Shown: positions 1 through 11,900 of the stretch, piece after piece | Layout: each line of letters starts with the position of its first letter | How positions within the stretch are numbered: position 1 is the stretch's first letter | DNA from: Tetradesmus obliquus | Lineage: Eukaryota > Chlorophyta > Chlorophyceae > Sphaeropleales > Scenedesmaceae | Length of the DNA: 64,000 nt | Reading direction: 5' to 3' | Assembly (NCBI GenBank): GCA_030272155.1 | Contig: CP126203.1 | Location: forward strand, 1 to 64,000 | Notes under the pieces: generated by a model | Told to the model about the DNA's origin: nothing | The model's input: the letters and a program-made list of their open reading frames with translations, nothing else | Database searches by the model: none | Program-made: the position numbers and the translations under genes

Positions 1-299
1 CCCTAAACCCTAAACCCTAAACCCTAAACCCTAAACCCTAAACCCTAAACCCTAAACCCTAAACCCTAAACCCTAAACCCTAAACCCTAAACCCTAAACC
101 CTAAACCCTAAACCCTAAACCCTAAACCCTAAACCCTAAACCTAAACCCTAAACCCTAAACCCTAAACCCTAAACCCTAAACCCTAAACCCTAAACCCTA
201 AACCCTAAACCCTAAACCCTAAACCCTAAAAAAAACCCTAAACCCTAAACCCTAAACCCTAAACCCTAAACCCTAAACCCTAAACCCTAAACCCTAAAA
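1..299. repeat. Telomere, (CCCTAAA)n
   Basis: About 40 tandem copies of the heptamer CCCTAAA, i.e. TTTAGGG read towards the chromosome end. It is the plant/green-alga telomere type. The array is almost pure: one six-base unit (CCTAAA) near 141-146 and an eight-A run near 228-235 break the phase, and the last unit ends in extra A residues. The orientation means the chromosome terminus is at base 1 and the rest of the window is subtelomeric. Confidence 0.98.
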
Positions 300-310
300 A
301 TGATGGTTCC

Positions 311-2936
311 ATGCTGGTGCTGCTGCTGCTGCTTTTCGCGTTACATGCTGTTGGCCATTGCGCACTGCAGTTCAGGCCTGGACCTGGCCCAAACGCAATC
401 ACAGTCGTCAATGCGTCTTCGCTTTCCTGGGACTGCCTGGAATGTGTACTGAGCAGCGACAGCTTGGTTGCACCTGCGCTGCCGCAGCCCGTGCCAGCGT
501 TCATGGAGCTGCCAGCCAATGGTGGTGCTGCTCCACTGGTGGTGCAAGTGTACTCGTGTGAATCCATCAAGGTGGGCTGAAGCTGCCCACTGCTGTTGTG
601 TCGCACTTGTCGTGTTCAGCCGGTGCACAATGTGGCTGAGCTGTGCCTTGCAGGCATGCCAAGTGCTGAGCTGGTGTCATGTCACCCACGTACACTTTGG
701 TCCACCTCTGCTGCTGCTGTTGCTGCTGCCACAGGCGGCCATCCTGCAGCAGACCATCCCCAGCAGGCTGCACGTGTGGCTGATGACAGCCTCAGTGGAC
801 CTGGGCGCAGCGGGCGCCAGCCAGCAGCTGCCACCCGGGGCTGCGGCTGCAGACGCGCGCAGGCGTGCTGGCCAGGGCGGCGCCCTGAGGGAGGCAGCAG
901 CAGGCCCGCCTGCAGGCAAGCCCCTGGCTGCAGCAGACCCGCGCCCCACCTGCCTCGGCAGTTACCCCATCATAGAGTACCGCACACAGGTATGGCACAA
1001 CAGACACTTGAGCGCACAGTTGTTAGTTCTGTAGGGCTGCTGCTGTTCCTGGGGCGTTGCCAGGGCAATGTTGCAGCCTGTTAACTGCCAGTGATGTCCC
1101 GCAGTGAGGAAGGTGCATGCATAGCTTTCAGCTTTCAGCGCTTCGAAACACTGTATGCAAGTATGTTCAAATCAGTAGTGAGCATATGGGTAGGTGTTGC
1201 TGTGCAGCTGCTGTGTTTCTGTACAGGTGCGGGGCCTGCAGCGCAGGCAATGGCGGGCATGTCATGTTGCTGCCGCTGCGCTCCTGGCCGTGCCGCAGGT
1301 GCGTGGCGCCATGCCTGGCCAGGCCTACGACAGCGCGCCCGAGGTGGGGCCCAAGCAGCCGGCGCGCCTGCAGGGCATGGCCAGGCTGGGCTTTGCGTAC
1401 ACGCGCAACGCCATCATCCTGCCCTCGCAGCAGCCGGGGCAGCTGCTGTTTGTGGGCGTGGTGCTGTGGCAGCTGCCGCAGGGCGCGCCCCCAGCAGCGC
1501 TCGCGGCGGACGCGGCCAGCGGCATGCTGCCCTCGCAGGCGTGGACCGTGCTGCTGTGGTCGGTGAACAGGTGTGGCGGCAGCTGGTGTGGGCGGCATCT
1601 GCATGCACCCTGCTTGATATGCACACTGCGCAGTGCGGCCACAGCTTCAGCAGCAGCCAGCATGGCAGCGTGGCAGCCCAGGCGACGATCCTGTCCTTGC
1701 GCGCCAGAGGCTTTTTGTAGATGCACTCGCAATGTCGGCAGCTGCTCTCGTTCTTCTAGGGGTGTAGGCTGGCTGTGTCGCCTGTGGGTCCTTGCTTGCG
1801 CTGCCCCTGGCTCACTGCTTGCCATGTTTCCGCCGCACGTTCTGCAGCTCGCTCACTGCGCGTGCGCTGCAGTTCCGCAACTGCGTGCTGATGCTGCCTG
1901 AGCCGGAGTATGCGCAGCTGGCGAGCATGGCTGCACGCAACAAGGCCTTCATGATTGAGCTGCATGGTGAGCCGGCAGTGGCGGCAGCTGCGCTTGATAG
2001 GCATCAGCGTTCAGGGCACTGCCGCTTGCTTGTTATGTTTGTGTGTGTCATGTGCGCTGCTCATGGTGGGCATGCCACGCAGGCGCAGCTGGCACACGCA
2101 CATTGCTGAAACATGCATGAGTTTCATGCGCTTCACGCCAGGCAACATGTAGTTTTGTGACAGCAGCGCGCTGCCTCTCCTGCTGCTGGGCGCAGACCAC
2201 CCTGACGCGCTCACCTTCAAGGACGCCAGCCAGCACGGCAGCCACCTGCACGTGGGCTGGGTGGAGGGCCCAGGCATTCTGGGCGAGAACCTGACGCTGC
2301 TGGCGGACGCAGACGCGGAGCGGGACATGCCAGGTGGGCAGGCAGGCGCGGCTGGCGGGCAGGCTCGTGACGTGTACAGCACCGCACGCAGCACGCAGGC
2401 AGGGTCCAGTGCTGGCTGTACCATTGTGCGCTTGGATTGCAGCTGAAGATGCAGGTGCCATGTGGCTGCAGTGTGCTTGGGGAAAGTGAGGTTGCTGCTG
2501 CTGAGTGTGTGTGCGTGTGCGTGCGCTATTGTGCCATGTCGCTATTATGGTTATAATGCTCTTGCCTTGCTGACTCCCCTATTGTGGGTCTGTTGTCTGC
2601 AGGTGGCTACTTCTTTGATGCGAGTGCAGCTGAGAGAGCCTCCAACGCCGAGGGCTATCGCCACAAGCCAGTCAAGCCGCAGGTGCTGGCCCCTGCCATT
2701 GTGGTGTCTGTGGTGGTGCTGCTGGCCTGTGGCGCAGCTGCATTCGTGTGGAGCCGCCGGCGGCGGCGGCAGCAGGGCCAGCTGCGCGAGCCGTACCCTA
2801 CAGCAGCCGCAGCCGAGCGCGCCAGCAGCTCCCGCACCTCTGAGGACGCGCTGTACCGGCTGCACAGCCTGCCTGACACGTCAGGCAGCGGCTGTGGCAG
2901 CAAGAGCACAGGTCAGCAGCGGCCGTTTGATCAGCA

Positions 2937-2975
<39 letters not shown>

Positions 2976-5900
2976 CTGGAAAGGCAGCAGTGCTGCCGGC
3001 AGTGTCGGTGCTGGCGAATATTCAGCTGGAGCAGTGTCAGAGGTGGGTACCGATGTGCGGCGAGTCGTTGTGCCCCTCTTCACCACTCCATCCATGGCAG
3101 GTGCTGCTGCTGGCGCTGCTGCTGCCGGCAGCAGCAGCATGAGCAGTGTCTCGCGCAGCCCGGACCCTCCACGAAAGCACTCTTACGACAGCAGCAGAGT
3201 CTCAGCGTCGCGGTTTGGGCCACCTGCAGCAGATAATGGTGCAGCGCCGCGCGCCCTTGCCTCGGCAGCTGCAGCGAGCAGCCCCTCGAGCAGCTCTGCC
3301 CAGGGCTCATCAGCAGCAGGCAACACCGCTGCAGCGGCACCCGTGGACAGCAGCGTGGCGTCCGGCTTGCAGCGCTGGAGGTCAGCAGTCAGCAGCACAA
3401 CTGTCAACCTGATACAGCGGCGCTTGGCTGGCACTGACAGCGAGGGCGCCACCAGCAGCAGAACCGGGCCAGGCGGGGCAGCGCAGGCAGGGCAGCAGCC
3501 ATCATCTGGCGGCAGCAGCAGCGAAGCTGGCGGGGCAGCTGACTCGACTCCAAGGCATGCGCGTGGCCGGCTGCTGCCTGGTGCCAGTGCGTCTCCTGCT
3601 GCAGCAGCAGCAGCGGGCAGCCTTGCCGCAGCCGGCTCTGGCGGGCTGACGCTGCGGCGGCAGCTTGGGCAGGTGGGCGGCTGGCCACAGCAGGAGCTGC
3701 ATGTCACCCGGTTGCCATGGCTTGAAATGCTTCTGTACATGTGCACCGCCACTGTTGTCTTGTCAAAGCAAGCCGCTTCCTGCATGCACAGCCCAGCTGC
3801 GTGTAACCAGCCCAGCCGCTGTCAAGCCAAGCATGCATCATGTAGGGCAGCCGGCACCACCCTGCAGCTGCACGCAGGCCCGCACCTGCAACGCTATGCC
3901 CACCTGCTACGCTGTGTCCTTGGTGCGGGGTGCAGGGCAGCTTTGGCGCGGTGTACCTGGGCAGCTGGCAGGGCAACAACGTGGCGGTCAAGGTCATGAA
4001 CCTGCCCGCGGACTTCCTGGAGGACAGGGACGCCTGGGACGGCTCGCCACAGCAGCAGCAGGCGCAGCAGCAGCAGCGGCAGCGGGGTGGCGGCGACGCG
4101 CCCGCCTGTCTGCCGCACTACGCCATCATTGAGGCTGTGCTGTCCAGCATGATGAGCCACCCCAACATCGTGCAGGTGAGGCCCCAACATCGTGCAGGTG
4201 AGGCGCGGCACCGCAGTGGCTCCATATATGTGTGCGTGCATGAGTGGCGACAGGTCACCCAGCAGGCATGAGCAGCACAGGTCCACGGGACTGGCTCAGC
4301 TCGCTGGCTGCTGCTGCTCAGGTCTGCCTTGTTGACTCACACTAGAGCCTGCAATGCTGCCCAGGCCAGGCCGGTCATCTGTGATGAGCAGCAAGCAGCA
4401 GGCTGACCGTGGCAAGCGCCAGGCCTGAACCTTACGTGTGGCATTACGATCTGTGCCCGCAGGTCTACACATTCAAGCTGACACCTATGCTATCACCCAA
4501 AGCTGCCGGGGAGGCGGCTGGCAGCAGCAGCAGTAGCAGCAGCGCCAGTGCTGGCTGCGGTGGGGCCAGCGCAGGCCGCGTGGTGGGCGAGCCAGGGCTC
4601 GGCTCCACGCTGGCTGACATGGCCGCGGCTGCGCGCGCTGCCGCACCGAAGGGCGCTGCTGTGACCGGCTGGGCGCTGAAGCTGGTGATGGAGTACTGCG
4701 ACGAGGTGGGACGCACGGCTGCGGCCCTGCTGTGCCACAAGTGCGATACCCGTGCTCCTCTTGCTGCACAAGTGTGTAGCAAGCGCACATGCCGCTGCAC
4801 CCGACATGACCCGCAGTATGCAAGGGTTGGGTGCCTCTTCCAGCTGCGCGCGCACCTTCCAGGGCACCGCCACAGGCCAGGTGCTGCTGCCCACTGCTGT
4901 GCACCTGATGGCGGCCTCAAGAGCTATGCATCATACCTGCATTGCCTAATTTTTGCGCTGCCCCTGCATGTGCTGCGTGCTGCCTGCTGCAGGGCACGCT
5001 GCGTGAGGCGCTGGACAGGCGGCGGCTGCTGCAGCCCGGGCAGGCGCTGGTGGCGCCTGCTGCAGCGACGCTGCTGCTGCGGGACGTGGCGGCGGCCATG
5101 CTGCACCTGCACAGCGAGGGCGTCATCCACGGAGACCTCAAGGTCGCCAATGTGAGGGCGGCGATGGCTGGGCAGCTGCTGGCGCTGCAGTCTGATGCAG
5201 CTCGTGTGTGCTGGGGAGGGGGGGCTTCCTGCTACATTCCTGGCTGCGCTGACAGATGGCTGATGCAGATGAACATCTCGGTGCTGCTGCTACTCGCTGT
5301 GTTGATGCAACAAAGCATTCTGTACGGCTTGTCCATTAACGCTGTGCAACATATGTTGTGCACTCACCTGCTGGCTGCCCCTGCTGTGCGTGCGTGGCCG
5401 CAGGTGATGCTGAGCAGCGGGCGCAGTGACCCTGACGCGCTGTGGGGCCCGGGGCTGGGCCCGCGCCTCACCGCCAAGGTGGCAGACTTTGGGCTGGCGG
5501 TGCCGCTGGGCCCTGCAGACAGCCACGCCAGCCTCACCGCGCGCGGCACGCCCACGCACATGAGCCCAGAGCTGTTCCTGTCAGGCCGCGTGAGCAAGGC
5601 CAGCGACGTGTACAGCTTCGGCGTGTGCGTGTTCGAGCTGGTCAGCGGGGCCCGCGCCTTTGCCGGCGTGCCGCTGCCGCTGCTGCCGCACGATGTGGCG
5701 GTGGGGGGGCTGCGCCCGCAGTGGCCGGCTGACCTGCCCCCAGGCTACAGCCGGCTGGCGGCCATGGCTGAGGCGTGCTGGGCGCATGATGCACGGGACA
5801 GGTGCGGCCAGCGCGCTGCTGTTCAACTAACCTTGCTGGGCACTCACGAGACGCAGCAGGACTCGCCTCTTGTGTTTGACTGAGAGCACTGCACCTTGTG

Positions 5901-6475
5901 TGCAGGGCTTTGTGGTGAGCCTCCCATGAACCCTGACATTGGCTGCTGGTGTGTGCTGCGCCTGCAGGCCCAGCTTTGAGCAGATCTTTGAGGCGCTGCA
6001 GGGCTGGGCAGTGGGCAGGCAGGAGCAGCTCGCGCCCTGGGAGGCGCAGCGGCAGCAGCAGCAGCAGCAGCAGCCTGTGCTGCCAGGACAGCAGCAAGCG
6101 TCACCGCAGCAAGTGCAGCAGCAAGCTGGTGCCGCCCGCGTGACGTTCCAGGCCATGCAAGCACGGCAGTTGCAGCAGCACCAGCAGTGGCTGGCGCAGA
6201 GGCAGCAACAGCAGCAGCAGGTGGAGCCGCTTGGCTTAGCTGCAGAGGCGGCACAGTCATCTGCGGCGCCAGCCGCTGCTGCTGCTGCCGCTGCTGACAG
6301 CAACGCTGCGCTGCCGCGGCCTGCGCCTGCTGGCGGGCTGTCGCGCTTCGGCCAAATCGCCTGGAGCGAGGTCAGCTTTGAGGCCATGGCAGCGCAGCAG
6401 GGCGCCAGCGGCAGGCAGGACGGCAGCAGCCATGCTGCGCAGGTTGAGGCAGCTGGTGATGTGCAGCCGAGTTGA
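311..6475 (+). CDS. Receptor-like protein kinase (signal peptide, one TM, TKL-type kinase)
   Basis: Model of 11 exons: 311-571, 735-989, 1299-1570, 1848-1966, 2196-2333, 2603-3672, 3936-4175, 4463-4705, 4993-5151, 5404-5801, 5968-6475; about 1220 aa, all GT-AG and in phase. Start 311 opens with a Leu-rich signal peptide (MLVLLLLLFALHAVGHC). Residues 20-375 are an ectodomain I do not recognise. One membrane helix lies at about 376-398, followed by RRRRR. A long low-complexity linker with a polyQ tract (2935-2974) precedes the kinase. Kinase landmarks: glycine loop LGQGSFGAV around 704-711, Lys724 in VAVK, HGDLKVAN with catalytic Asp914 (HGD instead of HRD), DFG 947-949, SPE in place of APE, and RPSF near the end. 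A Gln/Ala-rich tail follows the kinase. It probably phosphorylates Ser/Thr in response to an extracellular cue; ligand unknown. The acceptor of exon 3 could also lie at about 1228 (same frame). Confidence 0.86.
4161..4203 (+). repeat. Tandem duplication across the exon 7 donor of the kinase gene
   Basis: A 21-bp unit containing the exon end and its splice donor is repeated with a period of 22 bp (4161-4181 and 4183-4203). It gives two identical CAG|GTGAGG donors, at 4176 and 4198. Use of the second would add 22 nt and shift the frame. Confidence 0.9.
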
Positions 6476-8949
6476 GGGCACTGGGTGTGCACGGTAGCGT
6501 GCATTGAAGTATCATTCATGCAGCAGGCCTTGCTGCCAACTGATGTCATGATCTTGAGTGGGTTGCTGTAGCAGCTGCAAACTCAGCAGATGTGCAGCTG
6601 TCAAACTGGGTGTGGTTTCACTACTTCTTGCCGTCCTTCGGCGTGTGACCCTGGGCTGCTTGGCCATTGAGTTGTGGCGCGTCCCTGCTCTGTTGGCTGC
6701 CAGCACGTAGGTCCTTGCGCTGCCGTATTCGTTGTATGACCTGTGGATATTCTGGCGCACTACGTGCCATACATACTGTGAGGGCTGCGCAGCAGATGTG
6801 CCTCGCAGCACAGCGTGGGGTGTGTGTGGACAAGAACTCCATCTGCCCTTGTGCCAAGTGCGTGTAGTGCTGGTGTGGCGTTGCCCATGATAACATGGGT
6901 GTTGCTTATTTCGATTTTCAGGGAGACGCAGCTGATTGCGCGCGCTCACAAGTGCTGCGCAGCTGCCTGCGCTTTCCAGCTAGGCTTGTGCCTGCGCTGG
7001 TTGCTGCAGCATGGCACCTTCACCGGTTGATTTGCCGTACGCTTTGAGTGCAAGTGGAGCGCTCCTAGCAGCCGAGGTCCCGGATACGTCTGGATACTCT
7101 GCCCCCTACACCCTTCACCCTGTACGAGAACAGCGGAGTGCTTGCGAGGTTATCAGTTGTGCCGAACAGCACATATGTATGTGGATCTGTGACACCTGCT
7201 GACGGCAGACAGGTCAAGCTCACCGGCTGCTGGTGGTGGCAGGCAGCGGCCGCTGTGGCAGCAGGCAGAGCTGCCGCCGCTGTCCCTGGCCATGCACGGT
7301 GCAGGGCTGCAGGCGCTGCGTGTGGCCTGCAGTCTGGTGCTGCGTGTGGCAAAGGTCGTGGTGTGGTGCAGTGGCGCAACACTGTCTTGCGTGCAGCAGG
7401 TGCTGTGCACGCCACGTGCCACACCAGCAAGCAGTGGGACTGATGCGAGCCGCACATGCTTTTTGTGTGATGAGTTGTAGTGCTGGTGTCAAAACAGTTG
7501 GAGAGTGATGCATAGGTTGATTCGCCTCAGCAGCGGCACCGTGTCCAGCTGCAGTGGCCAGGCCTGGCACGGATGCTGGCTGCGGGTGCTTCACCACGCC
7601 CTGGATGCTGCTTGGCAGCAGGCAGTGTTGCTGTCTTCAGGCCATACTTCCATAATCGACACTGGGTGTCCTCATGTGTGCTGCGTGCTGGACCTGCAGA
7701 TGTGACAGTGCATGGGCGTTCGTTGCGCATGCTGTGGCGCTGGCATGACCGCAGAGTCTGAGCACACTGGATGCGCGAGCATTGGACGCGTTGGACTTAC
7801 GCATCCCTGCCATGCGCGGTAATACCCCAAGGTTTTATGCACACTGTCATCTACAGGCGTTGCCCTGGTGGGGCTCGCCATGCACAGACACTTGCATACT
7901 CACTGTCGCTGACATCTGCTGCAGCACTGTCGTGCGCTTGTCTTATAATGCCGCAGCAGCTGACGACCCAGCTGCCTCCATGGGTGTGTGTGTAACGGCT
8001 GTTGCGGTGAGGGCCGCTGAAGAAGTGGCGGCTCAGGTGTGTGGCTGCTTGACAGCAATGGGGCAGAACAGCAGGTTACTGCAAACACTTGTGATACACG
8101 CACAGAGCGTGCACACTTCTGTACATGGGTGTGGCGCAGGCCAAAGGGATACACTGCACGTCCCACATGCACGTTTGAGAAGGACGTGGAACTAGCATCG
8201 AGATGGCACTTGTACCGCAGGAATGTGCAGTGCTGCATGCCAAAAATTTCAACCGCAGATCATGCACCCCTTGGGTCGTGTCATGCACCCCTTGGGTCGT
8301 GTCTTGGTGGAGTGTGCTGTATGCTTGTGCCCGGCAGCGCCCGGCCACCTGCGGACGTGCAGGCCTAGGCCTGCCTGGCTGAGCATGTGCCTGCAACAGC
8401 GCCCCCGCTGTGGGATGCTTGGGGTGCAGCGCAAGTTACGTTGCTGCTTTCAATGCCGTTGTTGTGCATGGCAGCACTGGGGTGAGGCCTGCCAGGGCTG
8501 TGATGGCGCCGTACAGCGTGGTGCTCCGGCGTGGTGTGCACGCGATGTGATAACACGTTGCTAGTCGCTGTACGGCACAGCTTGGCGACTCGTCTTGCAG
8601 CTTTCCGTATATGTGGAACAGTCGCATCACTGGCACCTCCTTCTCGCATCGTATAGGCGAGGCCGGTGGGCTTTCTTGGTGACCTGGATGACAGTGCCAA
8701 ATCTGTCACTGACAACCTGGACGAGGCCTGGCCTTCAAGGTTGACACCATGTTACCTACGTGTCAGGTTGAAACGGCCATTGGCAACAGAATCGCCACTG
8801 TCTGTAAGAACAAGCATCAGGGCGCGTTATGCGCACGCCTGTCCTGCACGCAGGCCCACCAAACCTTCACCTATGATTGGCTGATCAGGATTACCCCAGA
8901 CCTGAACAGTACCAAGTAAACGCATTTCGGGAAAAAGTTATTTGACACG
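6476..8949. other. Intergenic, no gene seen
   Basis: Between the kinase stop and the CYP97 start I see only short frames in several phases without matching splice sites or recognisable protein. It presumably holds the 3' UTR of the kinase gene and the promoter of the next. A 21-bp perfect tandem duplication lies at 8261-8301. Confidence 0.6.
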
Positions 8950-11900
8950 ATGCTGGCCAGCCAACCACGGATTCAGGGCCACCACTCACCCTGCAGCACT
9001 CGCACCCGCAGCATAGCCTTGGCTCCTTGCTCTGCCAGGCAGCTCTCGATACCACGCAAACAGTTTATAGCATCGGTTGGTAACGGGTCTGTAGACAATG
9101 AGGACCAGAAGAAAGCAGATGACTTGTCAGAACGCATCCTGTCTGGCGAGTTCACGGACTCTGGCAGCACCAAGGAGAAGCTCACGCGGCCCGTGCGCAA
9201 GCTGTTGGCACAGGACCCAGTGGGAATAGGTGAGCAAGCAGGGCTGGGCGATGGTTTGAGTCAGGCAGTGCAGCAGGCCCCCACACGCCCACCACACACC
9301 AGAAATGCAGCAGCCACCCTGCAGAGTAAAGGCAATCCACGAAACTTCTTGTCGGTGCCCAATGTGCAGTTCAGGCAGCAGGCAGTGCCGTGGTCTCAAT
9401 GCTTGATGCACCAGGCACCCCAGCAAGGCAACACGCGACAGTGCCAGCACAGAGTGCAGCAGCGTGCATTGCACGGCATTGAACCCCTACCCTTACATAA
9501 CACCGCATGCTTTGGAGCGTGCGCTGAGGCCTCAGAACACGCATGCAGCGTTCAATTCACAGGCTGAGTAGTACAATGCCCATCACCCATGTATACCAGC
9601 CAGCAAAGGCGTGTTGTTGGCACATGACTGGCACAGACAGCACATGTGCTACGGAGATTGTCACGCCATTAACACTGTTCAGCAAATCCATGTAGCTTTT
9701 AGCATCGGGCTTCATTGTGCTTCGAGAAGAAGATGGCTGCAGCAGCAGGCAGCCACAGCAGGTTGTGGCATCGGTGCTGCGTTGTGCGCACAATGCTCTG
9801 CTGCTTGCGCCGCCCACACCAGCGCCAGGCCTGCAGGCAGCGCCAGGGCCTGGCCGTGGCCACCGCCTGCCTTGCAGCAGGGCTGTCACTGATGCTGGAG
9901 CCCTGTGGTGTGAGGGCTTGAATTGAACACCAAGCATCCGGCTTGAGCCCAGCAGCCAGCCTGCTGCCTCAGCAGCTGCCCGCCAGCCTAGCAGCGCGCC
10001 ACACACAACAACCTGGCCCATGTGTGCTGCCTGCCCTGTGCTGCTGGCTGTTGCTGCTGTCCCAGGGCGGCTGATGGCGCTGGTCCTGGCGCGGGCGGGC
10101 CGCGAGTGGCGCGCGCAGGCTGCTGCGCGGCTGCCCACAGCCACTGGCGACATCCGCGAGATCGTGGGTCAGCCCGTGTTTGTGCCGCTGTACAACCTGT
10201 ACCTGCGCTACGGCAAGATCTTCAAGCTCAGGTAGGGGCAGCGGGGCGCTGAGGGGGCAGCAGCAGGCTGGCTGCTGAAATGCCAGCTGGGTCAGGCATC
10301 AGCGCCATGTGCCCAGTCAAGCCGCAGCAGTGCTTGGAGCATGCACTACACTGAGCAGCTGCACCGTGGCAGGCTAAAGTGCAGTGCACTACAGGCAAGT
10401 GTTGCAGCTGCATATGTGTTCGTGGTGTTGATGGTGTTACTGCATGTGCAAGGATACCAGCAGCACCTGCGCTTCCAGCCAGCCAGTGCATGCTGCACAT
10501 GTAGCAGCCGGCAGTGGCAAGCCAATGTGACGCAGGTGGCTGCCAAGGGCGCGCATCCCTGGGTGACTGTCTGTTTGCGCACCTGCTGCTGCTGCTGCCG
10601 CAGCTTTGGCCCCAAGAACTTCATCATCATCTCCGACCCCGGCTACACTCGCCAGATCCTGCAGACCAACGCAGACAAGTACAGCAAGGGCATCCTCAGG
10701 TGGGGGGGGGGGGGGCTGAGAGGCACACAGCTACGCCTGAGCGGAGGTGTGCGTGCGCAGCAGCATCACCATGTGGCTTGCGCTGGGCGGTCGGACACAA
10801 AGCACATGCTGACATGCGCTCGTTTGGCGTGCCGCTGACCCAAGCTCGCCCTGACCTTGCGCTGCGCTGCTGCTGCCCTGCTGCTGCCCTTTGCTGCCGT
10901 GCTGCAGCGAGATCCTGGACTTTGTGATGGGCCAGGGGCTCATCCCTGCTGACGGCGAGGTGTGGAAGGTGCGGCGCAGGGCCATCGTGCCCGCGCTGCA
11001 CAAGAAGTACGTGGCCAGCATGGTGAGCGGGGCGGCGGCGGTGGCAGCCCGTGACCTGAGCGCAAGGCTATGAGGCATCAATGCTGGCAGCACCAGCAAC
11101 AGCAGCAGCAGCAGCATGCTGGCTGCTTGTGCAGGATACCGGCAAGCAACAGTGCAGCTGCGCTGGCGCAGCGACATACAATTGCAGGCAGGCAGCAGCA
11201 CCTGCCCTCGCTGCAAGCAACTGGCGGGGTGCTGGCCGGCAGCTGCAGCAAGGTTGTGCAGGCGGAAGCCCTCTCATGCTGCGCTGCACATGTGCCATGT
11301 TGTCTGCTGCACACCGTGTGTGAAGCTGGCAGGGTGCTGCCTGATCTACTGGCCACAGCTGATGCTCTGTGTGCGCCTGGCAGCTCTGGCTGCATCCACC
11401 CACCCTGCCTCACTGTGTGTGCTGCTGCGTGCTGTGCTGGCCAGGTGCACATGTTTGGCGACTGCGCCGTGCACGGCGCTGAGGGCAAGCTGGCTGAGGC
11501 TGCCGCCAGCGGGGAGCCTGTGGAGATGGAGAACTACTTCAGCCGCCTGGCGCTGGACATCATCGGCAAGGTGGGGGGAGGAGGGGACAAGGCGGCACAG
11601 CTGCGCAAGCTGCATGATCAAGTAGCAGTTGCTGCTCTGTGCTAGTGGGGCGCGTTGAGTCCAATGTAAGCCTAGCGCCAGACCGCCTGACGTTGCTGCT
11701 GCCGCTGCTGCTGCGTGCAGGCTGTGTTTAACTATGAGTTTGACAGCCTCACGCACGACGACCCCGTCATCGTGGCCGTGTACACCGCGCTGCGCGAGGC
11801 TGAGTACAGGTGGGGTGGCTGGGACCTGGCTGCGCCTGACAGCCCCAGCCTCGCCTCTGGGCAGTGCCTGAGTTCAACGCAGCTGATGCTGTGTGTATGA

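Noticed and set aside
2930-3142. Cys-rich minus-strand frames opposite CAG tracts
   Set aside because: Poly-Cys, poly-Leu and poly-Ala frames are artefacts of CAG/CTG repeats read in other phases and recur throughout the window.
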